The position numbers and the translations under genes are program-made. A stretch of 64,000 nucleotides of DNA, taken from Nocardioides soli. Its GTDB lineage: Bacteria; Actinomycetota; Actinomycetes; Propionibacteriales; Nocardioidaceae. The stretch spans positions 496,501-560,500 of the forward strand of contig NZ_JACHWR010000003.1 of the NCBI RefSeq assembly GCF_014191495.1, read 5' to 3'. Each line of letters begins with the position of its first letter. Position 1 is the first letter of the stretch. The notes beneath the pieces are model-generated. The model did not search any database and had not been told where the DNA came from. It was given only the letters and a program-made list of their open reading frames with translations. This document shows, piece by piece, positions 25,394 to 33,750 of this stretch.

Positions 25394-26392
25394 ATGAACG
25401 CAGGTGGCACCGCTGGCGGATCGGTTCCCCCCTCCGGCGCAGCCGGCGAGATGCCACCCCTGGTCCGCACGCCCGTCCCTTCCCCCGACCCGCGAGATGA
25501 GCTGCCCGTGTCCGACCCCCTGCCGTTCGAGCGCCCGGCCACCCCGGAGCCCGTCCTCGGCCCGACCGGCCGGCCGCTGCCCGACCTGCCGGAGCCGCGC
25601 CCGCTGACCAGCCACGGGCACGCCCGGGTGATCTCGATGTGCAACCAGAAGGGCGGGGTCGGCAAGACGACGACCACCATCAACCTCGGCGCGTCGCTGG
25701 CGGAGTACGGCCGCAAGGTGCTGCTCGTCGACTTCGACCCGCAGGGCTCTCTCTCGGTCGGGCTGGGCCTCAACCCCCACGAGATGGAGCTGACCATCTA
25801 CAACCTGCTCATGGAGCGGGACGTAGAGGTCTCCGAGGTGGTCGTCAAGACCGGCGTCGAGGGCATGGACCTGCTGCCGTCGAACATCGACCTCTCGGCC
25901 GCCGAGGTGCAGCTGGTCCACGAGGTCGCCCGCGAGCAGACCCTGCAGCGGGTGCTCGCGCCGGCCCTGGAGCACTACGACGTCATCCTCATCGACTGCC
26001 AGCCGTCCCTCGGCCTGCTCACCGTGAACGCGCTCACCGCCTCCGACGGCGTGATCGTGCCGCTGGAGTGCGAGTACTTCGCGCTGCGCGGCGTCGCGCT
26101 GCTGAAGACCACGATCGACAAGGTGCGCGAGCGGCTCAACCCCAAGCTCGAGATCGACGGCGTGCTCGGCACCATGTACGACGGCCGCACCCTGCACAGC
26201 CGCGAGGTGATGGAGCGCCTGGTGCAGGCCTGGGGAGACACCGTCTTCCACACCGTGATCCGCCGGACCGTGAAGTTCTCCGACTCCACGGTCGCCGGCG
26301 AGCCGATCACGACGTACGCCTCGTCGTCCTCGGGTGCCGACGCCTACCGCCAGCTGGCCAAGGAGGTGCTGGCTCGGTGGCCAGACGCGTGA
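25394..26392 (+). CDS. ParA family ATPase
   Basis: A 332-residue Walker-type ATPase. Deviant Walker A CNQKGGVGKTTTT (K86, K91) is preceded by about 80 Pro-rich residues; Walker B is VILIDCQPSLG. It resembles the second actinobacterial ParA homologue, located next to scpA and scpB rather than parB, thought to help chromosome organisation. The ATG at 25394 has GGAGGAG at 25381-25387. The stop overlaps or abuts the following small ORF. Confidence 0.92.
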   Translation: MNAGGTAGGSVPPSGAAGEMPPLVRTPVPSPDPRDELPVSDPLPFERPATPEPVLGPTGRPLPDLPEPRPLTSHGHARVISMCNQKGGVGKTTTTINLGASLAEYGRKVLLVDFDPQGSLSVGLGLNPHEMELTIYNLLMERDVEVSEVVVKTGVEGMDLLPSNIDLSAAEVQLVHEVAREQTLQRVLAPALEHYDVILIDCQPSLGLLTVNALTASDGVIVPLECEYFALRGVALLKTTIDKVRERLNPKLEIDGVLGTMYDGRTLHSREVMERLVQAWGDTVFHTVIRRTVKFSDSTVAGEPITTYASSSSGADAYRQLAKEVLARWPDA

Positions 26393-26733
26393 GCCTGCCC
26401 GCCGCCGACGATCTCTTCCGGCGTACCGCTCCCGCCGCGGAGCCGCCCGCGGCCGCCGAGCCGGAGGTCGCGACCGGGCCGGCGGCTCCCGAGGCCGCGG
26501 CGAAGCGCCCGCGCAAGCCGAGCGGCCGGGTGCGTCACGACGAGAAGATGACGGTGTACGTCACCTCCGACGAGCTGCTCGACCTCGAGCACGCCCGGCT
26601 CGTGCTGCGTCGGTCCCACGGCCTGGCCGTCGATCGCGGGCGGCTCGTGCGGGAGGCGATCGCGATGGCGCTCGCCGACTTCGAGGCGAACGGCGACGAC
26701 AGTGCCCTGGTGCGACGATTGACCGAGGAATGA
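26377..26733 (+). CDS. Hypothetical protein between parA and scpA
   Basis: A 118-residue protein (114 if the GTG at 26389 is used). The first half is Pro/Ala-rich and disordered; the second half (RHDEKMTVYVTSDELLDLEH and following basic segment) resembles a ribbon-helix-helix-like or small helical DNA-binding fold. GGAGG at 26362-26366 favours the GTG at 26377, while the GTG at 26389 would give a 4-nt GTGA overlap with parA. The stop overlaps the scpA ATG (ATGA). Location suggests a role in chromosome segregation; the DNA-binding reading is tentative. Confidence 0.75.
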   Translation: MARRVSLPAADDLFRRTAPAAEPPAAAEPEVATGPAAPEAAAKRPRKPSGRVRHDEKMTVYVTSDELLDLEHARLVLRRSHGLAVDRGRLVREAIAMALADFEANGDDSALVRRLTEE

Positions 26734-27653
26734 CCGCCGACCTCCAGCACTCCGACGGAGCCGTCGCCGCTGTGTCCTCGGCCACGGGGGAGGGCGCGCC
26801 GGCCTTCGAGGTGCGCCTCGACAACTTCGAGGGCCCCTTCGACCTGCTGCTCAGCCTGATCGCGAAGCACAAGCTCGACATCACCGAGGTCTCGCTGTCC
26901 AAGGTCACCGACGAGTTCATCGCGCACGTCAAGGCGATGGGGTCGAGCTGGGACCTCGAGCAGACGACGTCGTTCCTGCTGGTCGCCTCGACCCTGCTCG
27001 ACCTCAAGGCGGCGCGGCTGCTGCCGCAGGGCGACGTCGAGGACGAGGAGGACCTCGCGCTGCTGGAGGCCCGCGACCTGCTCTTCGCGCGGCTGCTGCA
27101 GTACAAGGCGTTCAAGCAGGTCGCCACCGTGCTCGAGGAGCGGCTGGCCGCCGAGTCGCGGCGGCACCCGCGGTCGGTGGGGCTCGAGGAGCGCTACGCG
27201 GGCCTGCTGCCCGAGGTGCTGATCGGCATCGGCCTCGACCAGTTCGCCCAGCTCGCGGCGAAGGCGCTGGAGCCGAAGCCCGTGCTGGAGCTCACGCTGC
27301 ACCACATCCACGCCGCGAAGGTGAGTGTGCGGGAGCAGGCCGCGCTCGTGGTCGAGCGGCTGCGGCGCAGCGGTGCGATGACCTTCCGGGCGCTCTGCGG
27401 CGACTCGCCCGACAAGCTGACGACGGTGGCGCGGTTCCTCTCGCTGCTCGAGCTGTTCCGCGAGGGGGCGGTGGGCTTCGAGCAGCTCACGCCCCTGGGC
27501 GAGCTCACCGTACGGTGGACGGGAGACGACGACACCTCCGTCGACGAGCTGGTCACCGACGAGTTCGACGGGGCGCCGCCCGACGAGGTGGACGAGTCGG
27601 CAGCGGATGCGACAGAGGGTGCGGCAGACGAGGGAGATGACGGCGATGAGTGA
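26730..27653 (+). CDS. scpA: Segregation and condensation protein ScpA
   Basis: A 307-residue kleisin that bridges the SMC heads in the condensin complex. The N-terminal FEVRLDNFEGPFDLLLSLIA is the family signature; the C-terminal winged helix binds the SMC head. A long acidic tail (about 30 residues of D/E) is extra. The ATG overlaps the preceding stop (ATGA), and the scpB start lies inside its 3' end. Confidence 0.94.
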   Translation: MTADLQHSDGAVAAVSSATGEGAPAFEVRLDNFEGPFDLLLSLIAKHKLDITEVSLSKVTDEFIAHVKAMGSSWDLEQTTSFLLVASTLLDLKAARLLPQGDVEDEEDLALLEARDLLFARLLQYKAFKQVATVLEERLAAESRRHPRSVGLEERYAGLLPEVLIGIGLDQFAQLAAKALEPKPVLELTLHHIHAAKVSVREQAALVVERLRRSGAMTFRALCGDSPDKLTTVARFLSLLELFREGAVGFEQLTPLGELTVRWTGDDDTSVDELVTDEFDGAPPDEVDESAADATEGAADEGDDGDE

Positions 27654-28413
27654 CACCGAGGTCGAGACCGAGACCGAGGTGGAGGCCCCGGCGGAGCATG
27701 TCGAGGAGCAGATCGCGGTGCCGGTGGCCGCGCTGCGTCCCTCGCTCGAGGCGCTGCTGATGGTCGCCGACCAGCCGATGGAGACGATGACCCTGGCCAC
27801 CGCGGTGGGCTACCCGGTCGACGCCGTCACCGCGGCTCTCGACGAGCTGGCGGCGGAGTACACCGAGCAGGGCCGCGGCTTCGAGCTGCGCAACGTCGGC
27901 GGCGGCTGGCGCTACTACACCCGCGACGAGTACGCCGCGGTCGTCGAGGGCTACGTGCTCGAGGGGCAGCAGGCCCGGCTGACGCAGGCCGCCCTGGAGA
28001 CGCTCGCCGTGGTGGCGTACAAGCAGCCGGTGTCGCGGGCGCGGGTCTCGGCGATCCGCGGGGTGAACGTCGACGGCGTGATGCGCACGCTGCTGACCCG
28101 CGGCCTGGTCGAGGAGGCGGGGCAGGACCACGAGACCGGCGCGAACCTCTACCGGACGACCAGCTACTTCCTCGAGCGGATCGGCATCACCTCGCTCGAC
28201 GACCTGCCCGAGCTCGCGCCGTACCTCCCGGACATGGAGGACCTCGAGGACGAGCTGGCCGAGATGGTCGCGCCGACGCCGGTGGCGTCGGAGCCCGAGC
28301 CCGAGCCCGAGCCCGAGCCGGCGCCGGAACCCGGGCCGGTCGCGCCCGCGCACCCGCACTCGCCGCACAGCGGCGACGGCACCGAGCCCGACGGCGGAAC
28401 CGAGCCGACGTGA
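27646..28413 (+). CDS. scpB: Segregation and condensation protein ScpB
   Basis: A 255-residue ScpB, the winged-helix partner of ScpA. The tandem wHTH core includes LEALLMVADQPMETMTLATA and the conserved LETLAVVAYKQPVSRARVSAIRG block (given in parts). The C-terminus is an acidic, proline-rich tail with a run of EP dipeptides (28289-28330 region), likely disordered. The ATG at 27646 is preferred over upstream in-frame ATGs because GGAGA lies 8 nt upstream. The stop overlaps the rluB GTG. Confidence 0.93.
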   Translation: MSDTEVETETEVEAPAEHVEEQIAVPVAALRPSLEALLMVADQPMETMTLATAVGYPVDAVTAALDELAAEYTEQGRGFELRNVGGGWRYYTRDEYAAVVEGYVLEGQQARLTQAALETLAVVAYKQPVSRARVSAIRGVNVDGVMRTLLTRGLVEEAGQDHETGANLYRTTSYFLERIGITSLDDLPELAPYLPDMEDLEDELAEMVAPTPVASEPEPEPEPEPAPEPGPVAPAHPHSPHSGDGTEPDGGTEPT

Positions 28414-29171
28414 TCGCCGACCATCCCACGATCGAGACCGACGACGAGGGCCTGATCCGGCTGCAGAAGCTGCTCGCCCAGTCGGGCGTCGCCTCCCGGC
28501 GCAAGTGCGAGGAGCTGATGCTCGACGGGCAGGTGGAGGTCGACGGCGAGATCGTCACCCGGCTCGGCACCAAGGTCGACCCGCGCACCGCGGTGATCCG
28601 GGTGGCCGGCAAGCGGCTGCCGCCGATCTCCGAGAAGGTCTACCTGGTGCTGAACAAGCCCCGGGGCGTGGTCTCGACGATGTCCGACCCCGAGGGCCGC
28701 AGGACGCTCGGCGACCTGGTCGCCGACCGCCCGGAGCGGCTCTTCCACGTCGGCCGCCTCGACACCGACACCTCCGGCCTGATCCTGCTCACCAACGACG
28801 GTGACTTCGCGCACCGGATGGCGCACCCGTCCTACGAGGTCGACAAGACCTACGTCGCCGAGGTCGAGGGCGAGGTCTACCGCCGGATCGTCAAGCAGCT
28901 GCTCGAGGGAGTGACGCTCGACGACGGGCCGGTGACCGTGCGGAAGGCCCGGATCGTCGAGGCGTCGCCGGCGCGGTCGATCGTCGAGCTGGTCATCCAC
29001 GAGGGGCGCAACCGGATCGTGCGCCGCCTGCTCGACCACGTGGGACACCCGGTGCGTCGACTCACCCGCACCGCCATCGGCCCGGTCACGCTCGGCCGAC
29101 TGCCGGTGGGGGAGATGCGGGCGCTGAGTCGGACGGAGCTCGGCGACCTGCTCGACCGCGCCCAGCTCTGA
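28410..29171 (+). CDS. RluB/RsuA-type 23S rRNA pseudouridine synthase
   Basis: A 253-residue pseudouridine synthase. The N-terminal S4 domain (LQKLLAQSGVASRRKCEELM) binds RNA; the catalytic domain has the GRLDTDTSGLILLTNDG motif with the catalytic aspartate, and RxxNRIVRRLLDHVGHPV is the closing RsuA-family block. It forms pseudouridine in 23S rRNA (RluB-type by context next to scpB, as in many Gram-positive bacteria). GTGA overlap with scpB. Confidence 0.92.
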   Translation: MIADHPTIETDDEGLIRLQKLLAQSGVASRRKCEELMLDGQVEVDGEIVTRLGTKVDPRTAVIRVAGKRLPPISEKVYLVLNKPRGVVSTMSDPEGRRTLGDLVADRPERLFHVGRLDTDTSGLILLTNDGDFAHRMAHPSYEVDKTYVAEVEGEVYRRIVKQLLEGVTLDDGPVTVRKARIVEASPARSIVELVIHEGRNRIVRRLLDHVGHPVRRLTRTAIGPVTLGRLPVGEMRALSRTELGDLLDRAQL

Positions 29172-29181
29172 TGGTGGGCGG

Positions 29182-29223
29182 GGTGGTTTCGAGACGGTTG
29201 CTAGCGCAACCTCCTCAACCACC
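29182..29223 (-). repeat. REP-like element 1 of 7
   Basis: A 42-bp element reading ggtggtttcgagacggttgc on the plus strand and ending ctcaaccacc; the centre ttgctagcgcaa is itself palindromic. Confidence 0.85.
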
Positions 29224-29245
29224 GGGTCGGACCGTGATCGGTCAT

Positions 29246-29269
29246 GGTGGTTGAGGAAGGCGCGTCTAC
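29246..29269 (+). repeat. REP-like element 2 of 7, truncated
   Basis: Only the left half (ggtggttgaggaaggcgcg) remains, directly followed by a full copy at 29270. Confidence 0.7.
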
Positions 29270-29311
29270 GGTGGTTGAGGAAGGCGCGCTGGCGCCTGTC
29301 TCGAAACCACC
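29270..29311 (+). repeat. REP-like element 3 of 7
   Basis: Reads ggtggttgaggaaggcgcgc and ends tgtctcgaaaccacc. Confidence 0.85.
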
Positions 29312-29338
29312 TGTCTGGGCCGGGGGCTGGGTCGTGTT

Positions 29339-29380
29339 GGTGGTTTCGAGACGGTTGCTGGCGCAACCTCCTCAACCACC
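29339..29380 (-). repeat. REP-like element 4 of 7
   Basis: Inverted relative to element 3, reading ggtggtttcgagacggttgc; differs from element 1 by one base in the loop. Confidence 0.85.
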
Positions 29381-29403
29381 GTCGTCGGACCGTGATCGGT
29401 CAT

Positions 29404-29445
29404 GGTGGTTGAGGAAGGCGCGCTGGCGCCTGTCTCGAAACCACC
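29404..29445 (+). repeat. REP-like element 5 of 7
   Basis: Identical to element 3 (29270-29311). Confidence 0.85.
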
Positions 29446-29476
29446 TGTCCGGGTCGGGGCTGGGTCGTGTTGGTGC

Positions 29477-29517
29477 GTGGTTTCGAGACGGTTGCTAGCG
29501 CAACCTCCTCAACCACC
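29477..29517 (-). repeat. REP-like element 6 of 7
   Basis: Almost identical to element 1 (29182-29223). Confidence 0.85.
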
Positions 29518-29530
29518 GGGGTCCGTCGTC

Positions 29531-29576
29531 GGTGGTTGAGGTGCGAGGAGCGCTAGCGACGAGCCTCGAAACCACC
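29531..29576 (+). repeat. REP-like element 7 of 7
   Basis: A longer 46-bp variant whose middle gaggagcgctagcgacgagc resembles the copies at 24174-24810; ends cctcgaaaccacc. Confidence 0.85.
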
Positions 29577-29590
29577 GCTACCGTGGTCAC

Positions 29591-30385
29591 GTGGACGCCG
29601 CGATCCATCCGGCCCTCGCGCCGTACGTCGCCTCGCTGACGGCGTACGACGTCGACCTCGGCGGGCCCGGGGTGCACCGGGGGCTGCCCGGCACGACGCT
29701 CACGTTCGTGCTGCCGGTCGGCGAGCCGCTCGACGTGGGGTGGGCGGGCGACGCCGAGAGCCGCGGCCGGCGCTGGTCGACGCTGTCGGGACTGCACGCA
29801 CACCCGGCCGAGATCCACCACGACGGCTACCAGGCCGGGGTCCAGCTGGCGCTGACGACGGCCGGCGCGCGGGCGCTGTTCGGGATGCCGGCCGCCGAGC
29901 TGGTCGGGGCGCTGGTCGAGCTCGACGAGGTCGACCGGGTCGCCGCCCTGCGGCACCTGCCGGAGCGGCTGGCCGCGGTTCGCCCCGCCGAGCGCACCGC
30001 GATCGTCGAGCAGGCACTGCTGCGCGAGCTGACCGACGCCGCACCGCGGCCCGAGGTCGGCCGCGCGCTCGCCCGGCTGACCCGCGGCGCCACGGTGCAG
30101 GAGGTCGCCGCCGACGTCGGCTACAGCCGCCGGCACCTGAGCACGCTGGTGCGCGGCGAGTGCGGCCTGACGCCGCAGCAGGTACGCCGGCTGGGCCGGT
30201 TCGAGCGCTCCCGCGCGATCCTCGGGCGAGTGCCGCTGGCCGAGGCCGCGCAGCGGTGCGGGTACGCAGACCAGACCCACCTCACCCGCGAGTGGGTGGC
30301 GCTGGCCGGGTGCCCGCCGACCACGTGGCTGCGCGAGGAGTTCCCGTTCCTTCAAGACCTCCACCCCGGTGACGGGGGAGAGTGA
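29591..30385 (+). CDS. AraC family transcriptional regulator
   Basis: A 264-residue AraC-type regulator with a cupin-like N-terminal sensing region and a C-terminal double helix-turn-helix: ATVQEVAADVGYSRRHLSTL (first HTH) and PLAEAAQRCGYADQTHLTRE (second). The GTG at 29591 follows a TACCGT hexamer with the recurrent 6-nt spacing. The next gene (VOC protein) overlaps its end, so the pair probably forms one transcription unit. Likely an activator; the inducer is unknown. Confidence 0.9.
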   Translation: MDAAIHPALAPYVASLTAYDVDLGGPGVHRGLPGTTLTFVLPVGEPLDVGWAGDAESRGRRWSTLSGLHAHPAEIHHDGYQAGVQLALTTAGARALFGMPAAELVGALVELDEVDRVAALRHLPERLAAVRPAERTAIVEQALLRELTDAAPRPEVGRALARLTRGATVQEVAADVGYSRRHLSTLVRGECGLTPQQVRRLGRFERSRAILGRVPLAEAAQRCGYADQTHLTREWVALAGCPPTTWLREEFPFLQDLHPGDGGE

Positions 30386-30390
30386 GCGTC

Positions 30391-30783
30391 ATGAGCGATG
30401 CAGCAGAGGTCCGGCTCTGGCACACGATGTCCTTCCGCGACGCCGACGCGATGATCGCGTGGCTGGGCGCCGTCGGGTTCACCGAGCACGCGACGTACCG
30501 CGACGAGGCCGACCCGACCGTCGTCGTGCACGCCGAGTGGCTGTGGCCGGGCGGCGGCGGGATCATGTTCGGCAGCCAGCGCCCCGACGGCGCCGTTACG
30601 AACGTCGGCGGCTCGGCGGCGTACCTCGTCACCGACGACCCCGACGCCGTCTTCCAGCGCGCGGTCGACGCCGGCGCGACGGTGCTCCGCGAGATGGTCG
30701 ACCAGGACTACGGGGGCCGCGGCGGCAGCGTCGAGGACCCCGAGGGCAACCACTGGTCGTTCGGCAGCTACCAGCCGTCCTGA
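30391..30783 (+). CDS. VOC (glyoxalase/bleomycin-resistance fold) protein
   Basis: A 130-residue vicinal-oxygen-chelate protein with paired beta-alpha-beta modules; the second ends in DQDYGGRGGSVEDPEGNHWSF (given as a fold signature), typical of the PhnB/YraH-like branch. The ATG at 30391 has GGGGAG about 10 nt upstream; an in-frame GTG at 30382 would overlap the AraC stop (GTGA). Coupling with an AraC regulator suggests both serve one response, possibly resistance or modification of a small molecule. Confidence 0.87.
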   Translation: MSDAAEVRLWHTMSFRDADAMIAWLGAVGFTEHATYRDEADPTVVVHAEWLWPGGGGIMFGSQRPDGAVTNVGGSAAYLVTDDPDAVFQRAVDAGATVLREMVDQDYGGRGGSVEDPEGNHWSFGSYQPS

Positions 30784-30814
30784 GACTGCCGCACGCGGCC
30801 ACCGCGACTCTCGT

Positions 30815-30820
30815 TAGGGT
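30815..30820 (+). promoter_or_regulatory. -10 hexamer TAGGGT for aroH
   Basis: TAGGGT is followed by exactly 6 nt and the GTG at 30827, consistent with leaderless transcription. Confidence 0.45.
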
Positions 30821-30826
30821 CTAGGC

Positions 30827-31213
30827 GTGGCAGTGAGGGCAGTGCGAGGGGCGACCCAGCTCGAGGACGACGTGCGGGACCACATGCTCGAGCGGGTGGC
30901 CGAGATGGTCACCGACGTGATGGAGTCCAACGGTCTCGAGGTCGACGACTTCATCTCGGTGATCTTCACCGCGACGTCGGACCTGCACTCGGAGTTCCCG
31001 GCGTACGCCGCGCGACGGCTCGGGTTCGGCGAGATCCCGCTGATCTGCGCGCGCGAGCTGGAGATCGAGGGCTCGATGCCGCGGGTGGTGCGGATGATGG
31101 CGCACGTCGAGACCGATCTGCCCCGGTCGGACATCACGCACGTCTACCTGCACGGCGCCGCCGCGCTGCGGCGCGACCTGACCCGGGTCCGGGCGGTCCC
31201 CGACGATGAGTGA
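30827..31213 (+). CDS. aroH: Chorismate mutase, AroH type
   Basis: A 128-residue monofunctional chorismate mutase of the AroH (pseudo-alpha/beta barrel trimer) class, converting chorismate to prephenate. AVRAVRGATQLEDDV is the N-terminal signature with the active-site Arg; the R in VVRMMAHVET and the C-terminal VYLHGAAALRRDL are also typical. The start of tyrA overlaps its 3' end, so prephenate is made and used by adjacent products in tyrosine synthesis. Confidence 0.93.
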   Translation: MAVRAVRGATQLEDDVRDHMLERVAEMVTDVMESNGLEVDDFISVIFTATSDLHSEFPAYAARRLGFGEIPLICARELEIEGSMPRVVRMMAHVETDLPRSDITHVYLHGAAALRRDLTRVRAVPDDE

Positions 31214-32279
31214 GGGCCGGCGGGAGCTGACCGGCCCGGTCGAGGTGATCGGCACCGGCCTGCTCGGCACCTCGGTGGCGCTCGCCTGCCGCCGCGCCGG
31301 CATCGAGGTACTGCTCACCGACGTCTCGGCCGACCACGTCCGCACGGCCTCCGCCCTCGGTGCCGGCCGCCCGCGCGCGGACGGAGATCGACCCCAGCTG
31401 GTCGTCGTCGCCGTCCCCCCGGACCACCTGGGCGCGTCGATCGCGGCCGCGCTCGACGCCGGGGACGCGGTCGTCACCGACGTCGGCAGCGTCAAGACCG
31501 GTCCGCTCGCGGCGGTGCACGACCATCCGCGGGTCCGTCGCTACGTCGGCGGCCACCCGATGGCCGGCAGTGAGCGGTCCGGCCCCCTCGCCGCCACCGC
31601 CGACCTGTTCGAGGGCCGCCCGTGGGCGATCGCGGCGCATCCTGACGCCGATCCCGACGCGGTCGGGCTGGTCGAGGAGCTGGTCGGGCTGTGTGCCGGC
31701 GTCGTCGTCCGGCTCAGCCCCGAGGACCACGACCGGGCGGTGGCCCGCACCTCCCACGTGCCGCACCTGCTCGCGTCGCTGGCGGCCGGCCGGCTCGCCG
31801 ACGCTCCCGCCGACCACCTCCGGCTCTCCGGGCAGGGGGTCCGCGACGTCACCCGGGTGGCTGCGGGCAGCCCGCAGCTCTACGGCCAGATCGTCGCCGC
31901 GAACGCCGCCGCCGTCCTCGGGCTGCTCGGCGAGGTCCGCGGCGAGCTCGACGCCCTGATCGGGGCGATCGCGGCCGCCGACGGCGACGCCCTCGCCGCC
32001 GTACTTCAGCAGGGGGTGGCCGGCACCCTCGCGATCCCCGGCAAGCACGGCGGCCCGGTGCGGCCCACGGCCTCGGTCTTCGTCTCCGTGCCGGACGAGC
32101 CCGGCGTGCTCGCGCGGCTGTTCCTGGCGGCCGGCGAGGCGGAGGTCAACATCGAGGACGTGCGCATCGACCACGACCTCGGCCGCCAGGTCGGCCTCGT
32201 GGAGCTGATCGTCGACGAGTCCCGCGCCGACCACCTGCTCGCGTCGCTCGAATCCCGCGGCTGGCTGACGCACCGGTAG
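31206..32279 (+). CDS. tyrA: Prephenate dehydrogenase
   Basis: A 357-residue NAD(P)-dependent prephenate/arogenate dehydrogenase of tyrosine biosynthesis. The Rossmann motif VIGTGLLGTSVALAC is at the N-terminus, TDVGSVKTG and the GGHPMAGSERSG block carry substrate contacts, and a C-terminal ACT-like regulatory domain (VSVPDEPGVLARLF, about residues 285-355) probably senses tyrosine. It overlaps aroH by 8 nt. Confidence 0.94.
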   Translation: MSEGRRELTGPVEVIGTGLLGTSVALACRRAGIEVLLTDVSADHVRTASALGAGRPRADGDRPQLVVVAVPPDHLGASIAAALDAGDAVVTDVGSVKTGPLAAVHDHPRVRRYVGGHPMAGSERSGPLAATADLFEGRPWAIAAHPDADPDAVGLVEELVGLCAGVVVRLSPEDHDRAVARTSHVPHLLASLAAGRLADAPADHLRLSGQGVRDVTRVAAGSPQLYGQIVAANAAAVLGLLGEVRGELDALIGAIAAADGDALAAVLQQGVAGTLAIPGKHGGPVRPTASVFVSVPDEPGVLARLFLAAGEAEVNIEDVRIDHDLGRQVGLVELIVDESRADHLLASLESRGWLTHR

Positions 32280-32290
32280 GCTGCGGCCCC

Positions 32291-32992
32291 GTGAACAGCT
32301 CCGCACGCACCGCTCCTGCCGGCCTGGTCGTCGCCGTCGACGGCACCTCGGGGTCCGGCAAGTCGAGCACCTCGCGCGGGGTCGCCGACCGGCTGGGCCT
32401 GCGCTACCTCGACACCGGCGCGATGTTCCGCGCGATGACCTGGTGGATGCTCGAGCGCGGCGTCGACGTGCACGACCCGGCCGCGGTCGCCGCGCGCTGC
32501 GGCGAGCCCGAGATCGTGTCGGGCACCGATCCGCTCGGCCCCACGATCACCGTCGACGGCACGGACGTCGAGGTCGCCATCCGCAGCGACGAGGTCAACG
32601 CGGCCGTGTCGCCGGTCAGCGCGGTTCCCGAGGTGCGGGCCCGGCTGCTGGCGCTCCAGCGCGCCGTCATCGCGGCCGAGACCGACCGCGGCGGCATCGT
32701 GGTCGAGGGCCGCGACATCGGGTCGGTCGTCGCACCCGACGCGCCGGTCAAGGTCTACCTGAGTGCCGACCCGGCCGCCCGGGCCGCGCGACGGGCCGCC
32801 GAGCAGGGCGGCGCCGACGTCGCGGCCACCCGCGCGTCGCTGCTCGCCCGCGACCGCATCGACTCCGGCCGGGCCGCGGCCCCGCTCGTGCAGGCCGACG
32901 GCGCCGTCCACATCGACACCACGTCGGCCACGCTCGAGGAGGTCATCGGCCTGGTCGTGTCGCTGGTCGAGTCTGCGGGGACCCCGCAATGA
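32291..32992 (+). CDS. cmk: Cytidylate kinase
   Basis: A 233-residue CMP/dCMP kinase. P-loop DGTSGSGKSSTS is near the N-terminus, LRYLDTGAMFRAMTW is the NMP-binding block, and VEGRDIGSVVAPDA is conserved. TAGGCT at 32277-32282 lies 8 nt upstream of the GTG and could be an extra promoter. The stop overlaps the plsC ATG in ATGA. Confidence 0.95.
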   Translation: MNSSARTAPAGLVVAVDGTSGSGKSSTSRGVADRLGLRYLDTGAMFRAMTWWMLERGVDVHDPAAVAARCGEPEIVSGTDPLGPTITVDGTDVEVAIRSDEVNAAVSPVSAVPEVRARLLALQRAVIAAETDRGGIVVEGRDIGSVVAPDAPVKVYLSADPAARAARRAAEQGGADVAATRASLLARDRIDSGRAAAPLVQADGAVHIDTTSATLEEVIGLVVSLVESAGTPQ

Positions 32993-33750
32993 GTACCCAG
33001 CGCGCCCACCTGGCCCCGCCGCGCAGCGACCGGGTCAAGGGCGCGCCGCGCTACCTGCTGCACTCCCTGCGGCCGCTCGCGCGCTGGGTGATCCGGCGCC
33101 GCTACACCGTGCGTGTCAACCACCGGTCGCACGTCCCCGCGACCGGTCCGGTGATCTTCGCCTCCAACCACGTCGGCGTCATCGACGGGCCGCTGCTCGC
33201 GATCTTCGCGCCCCGGCCGGTGCACGCGCTCACCAAGATCGAGATGTTCCGCGGCCTGCTCGGCCGCTTCCTGTGGGCCTCGGGGCAGATCCCGCTGGAC
33301 CGCTTCCACACCGACCCGCGCGCGGTGAAGACCTGCGTCCGCGCGCTGCGCAGCGGCCGCGCGATCGGTATCTACCCGGAGGGCAGCCGCGGCGCGGGCG
33401 ACCTCGAGCGGTTCCACCGCGGCGCGGCCTACCTGGCGCTGGTGTCGGGCGCGCCCGTCGTACCAGTCATCATGCTCGGGAGCCGCGAGCCGGGCGGCAC
33501 CAGCGGCTCGCTCCCGGCACGGGGAGCGACCGTCGACATGGTCTTCGGCGAGGTGTGGCACACCGACGCCGCCCCGTGGCCGCGCACCCGGGAACAAGTG
33601 GAGAAGGCGTCGTTGTTGCTCCGTGAGCACATGCTGGTCCAGCTGGACCGGGCGCGCGCGTCGACCGGGAGGGAGCTCCCGGGTCCGCTGCCGCCGACCG
33701 ACGTAGATCCAGACCCACCGACCGGGGTCACCGACGAAGGAGCACCATGA
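32989..33750 (+). CDS. 1-acyl-sn-glycerol-3-phosphate acyltransferase (PlsC family)
   Basis: A 253-residue membrane-associated acyltransferase. The HX4D motif is NHVGVIDG (the usual Ser is Gly), block II is the IPLDRF segment, and PEGSRG is block III. It acylates lysophosphatidate or a related glycerophosphate. The order cmk-plsC-der is common in actinobacteria. It overlaps both neighbours by 4 nt (ATGA). Confidence 0.92.
   Translation: MSTQRAHLAPPRSDRVKGAPRYLLHSLRPLARWVIRRRYTVRVNHRSHVPATGPVIFASNHVGVIDGPLLAIFAPRPVHALTKIEMFRGLLGRFLWASGQIPLDRFHTDPRAVKTCVRALRSGRAIGIYPEGSRGAGDLERFHRGAAYLALVSGAPVVPVIMLGSREPGGTSGSLPARGATVDMVFGEVWHTDAAPWPRTREQVEKASLLLREHMLVQLDRARASTGRELPGPLPPTDVDPDPPTGVTDEGAP

Noticed and set aside
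29182..29576. CRISPR array
   Set aside because: The units alternate in orientation, are palindromic themselves and lack regular spacers or cas genes; they are REP elements.
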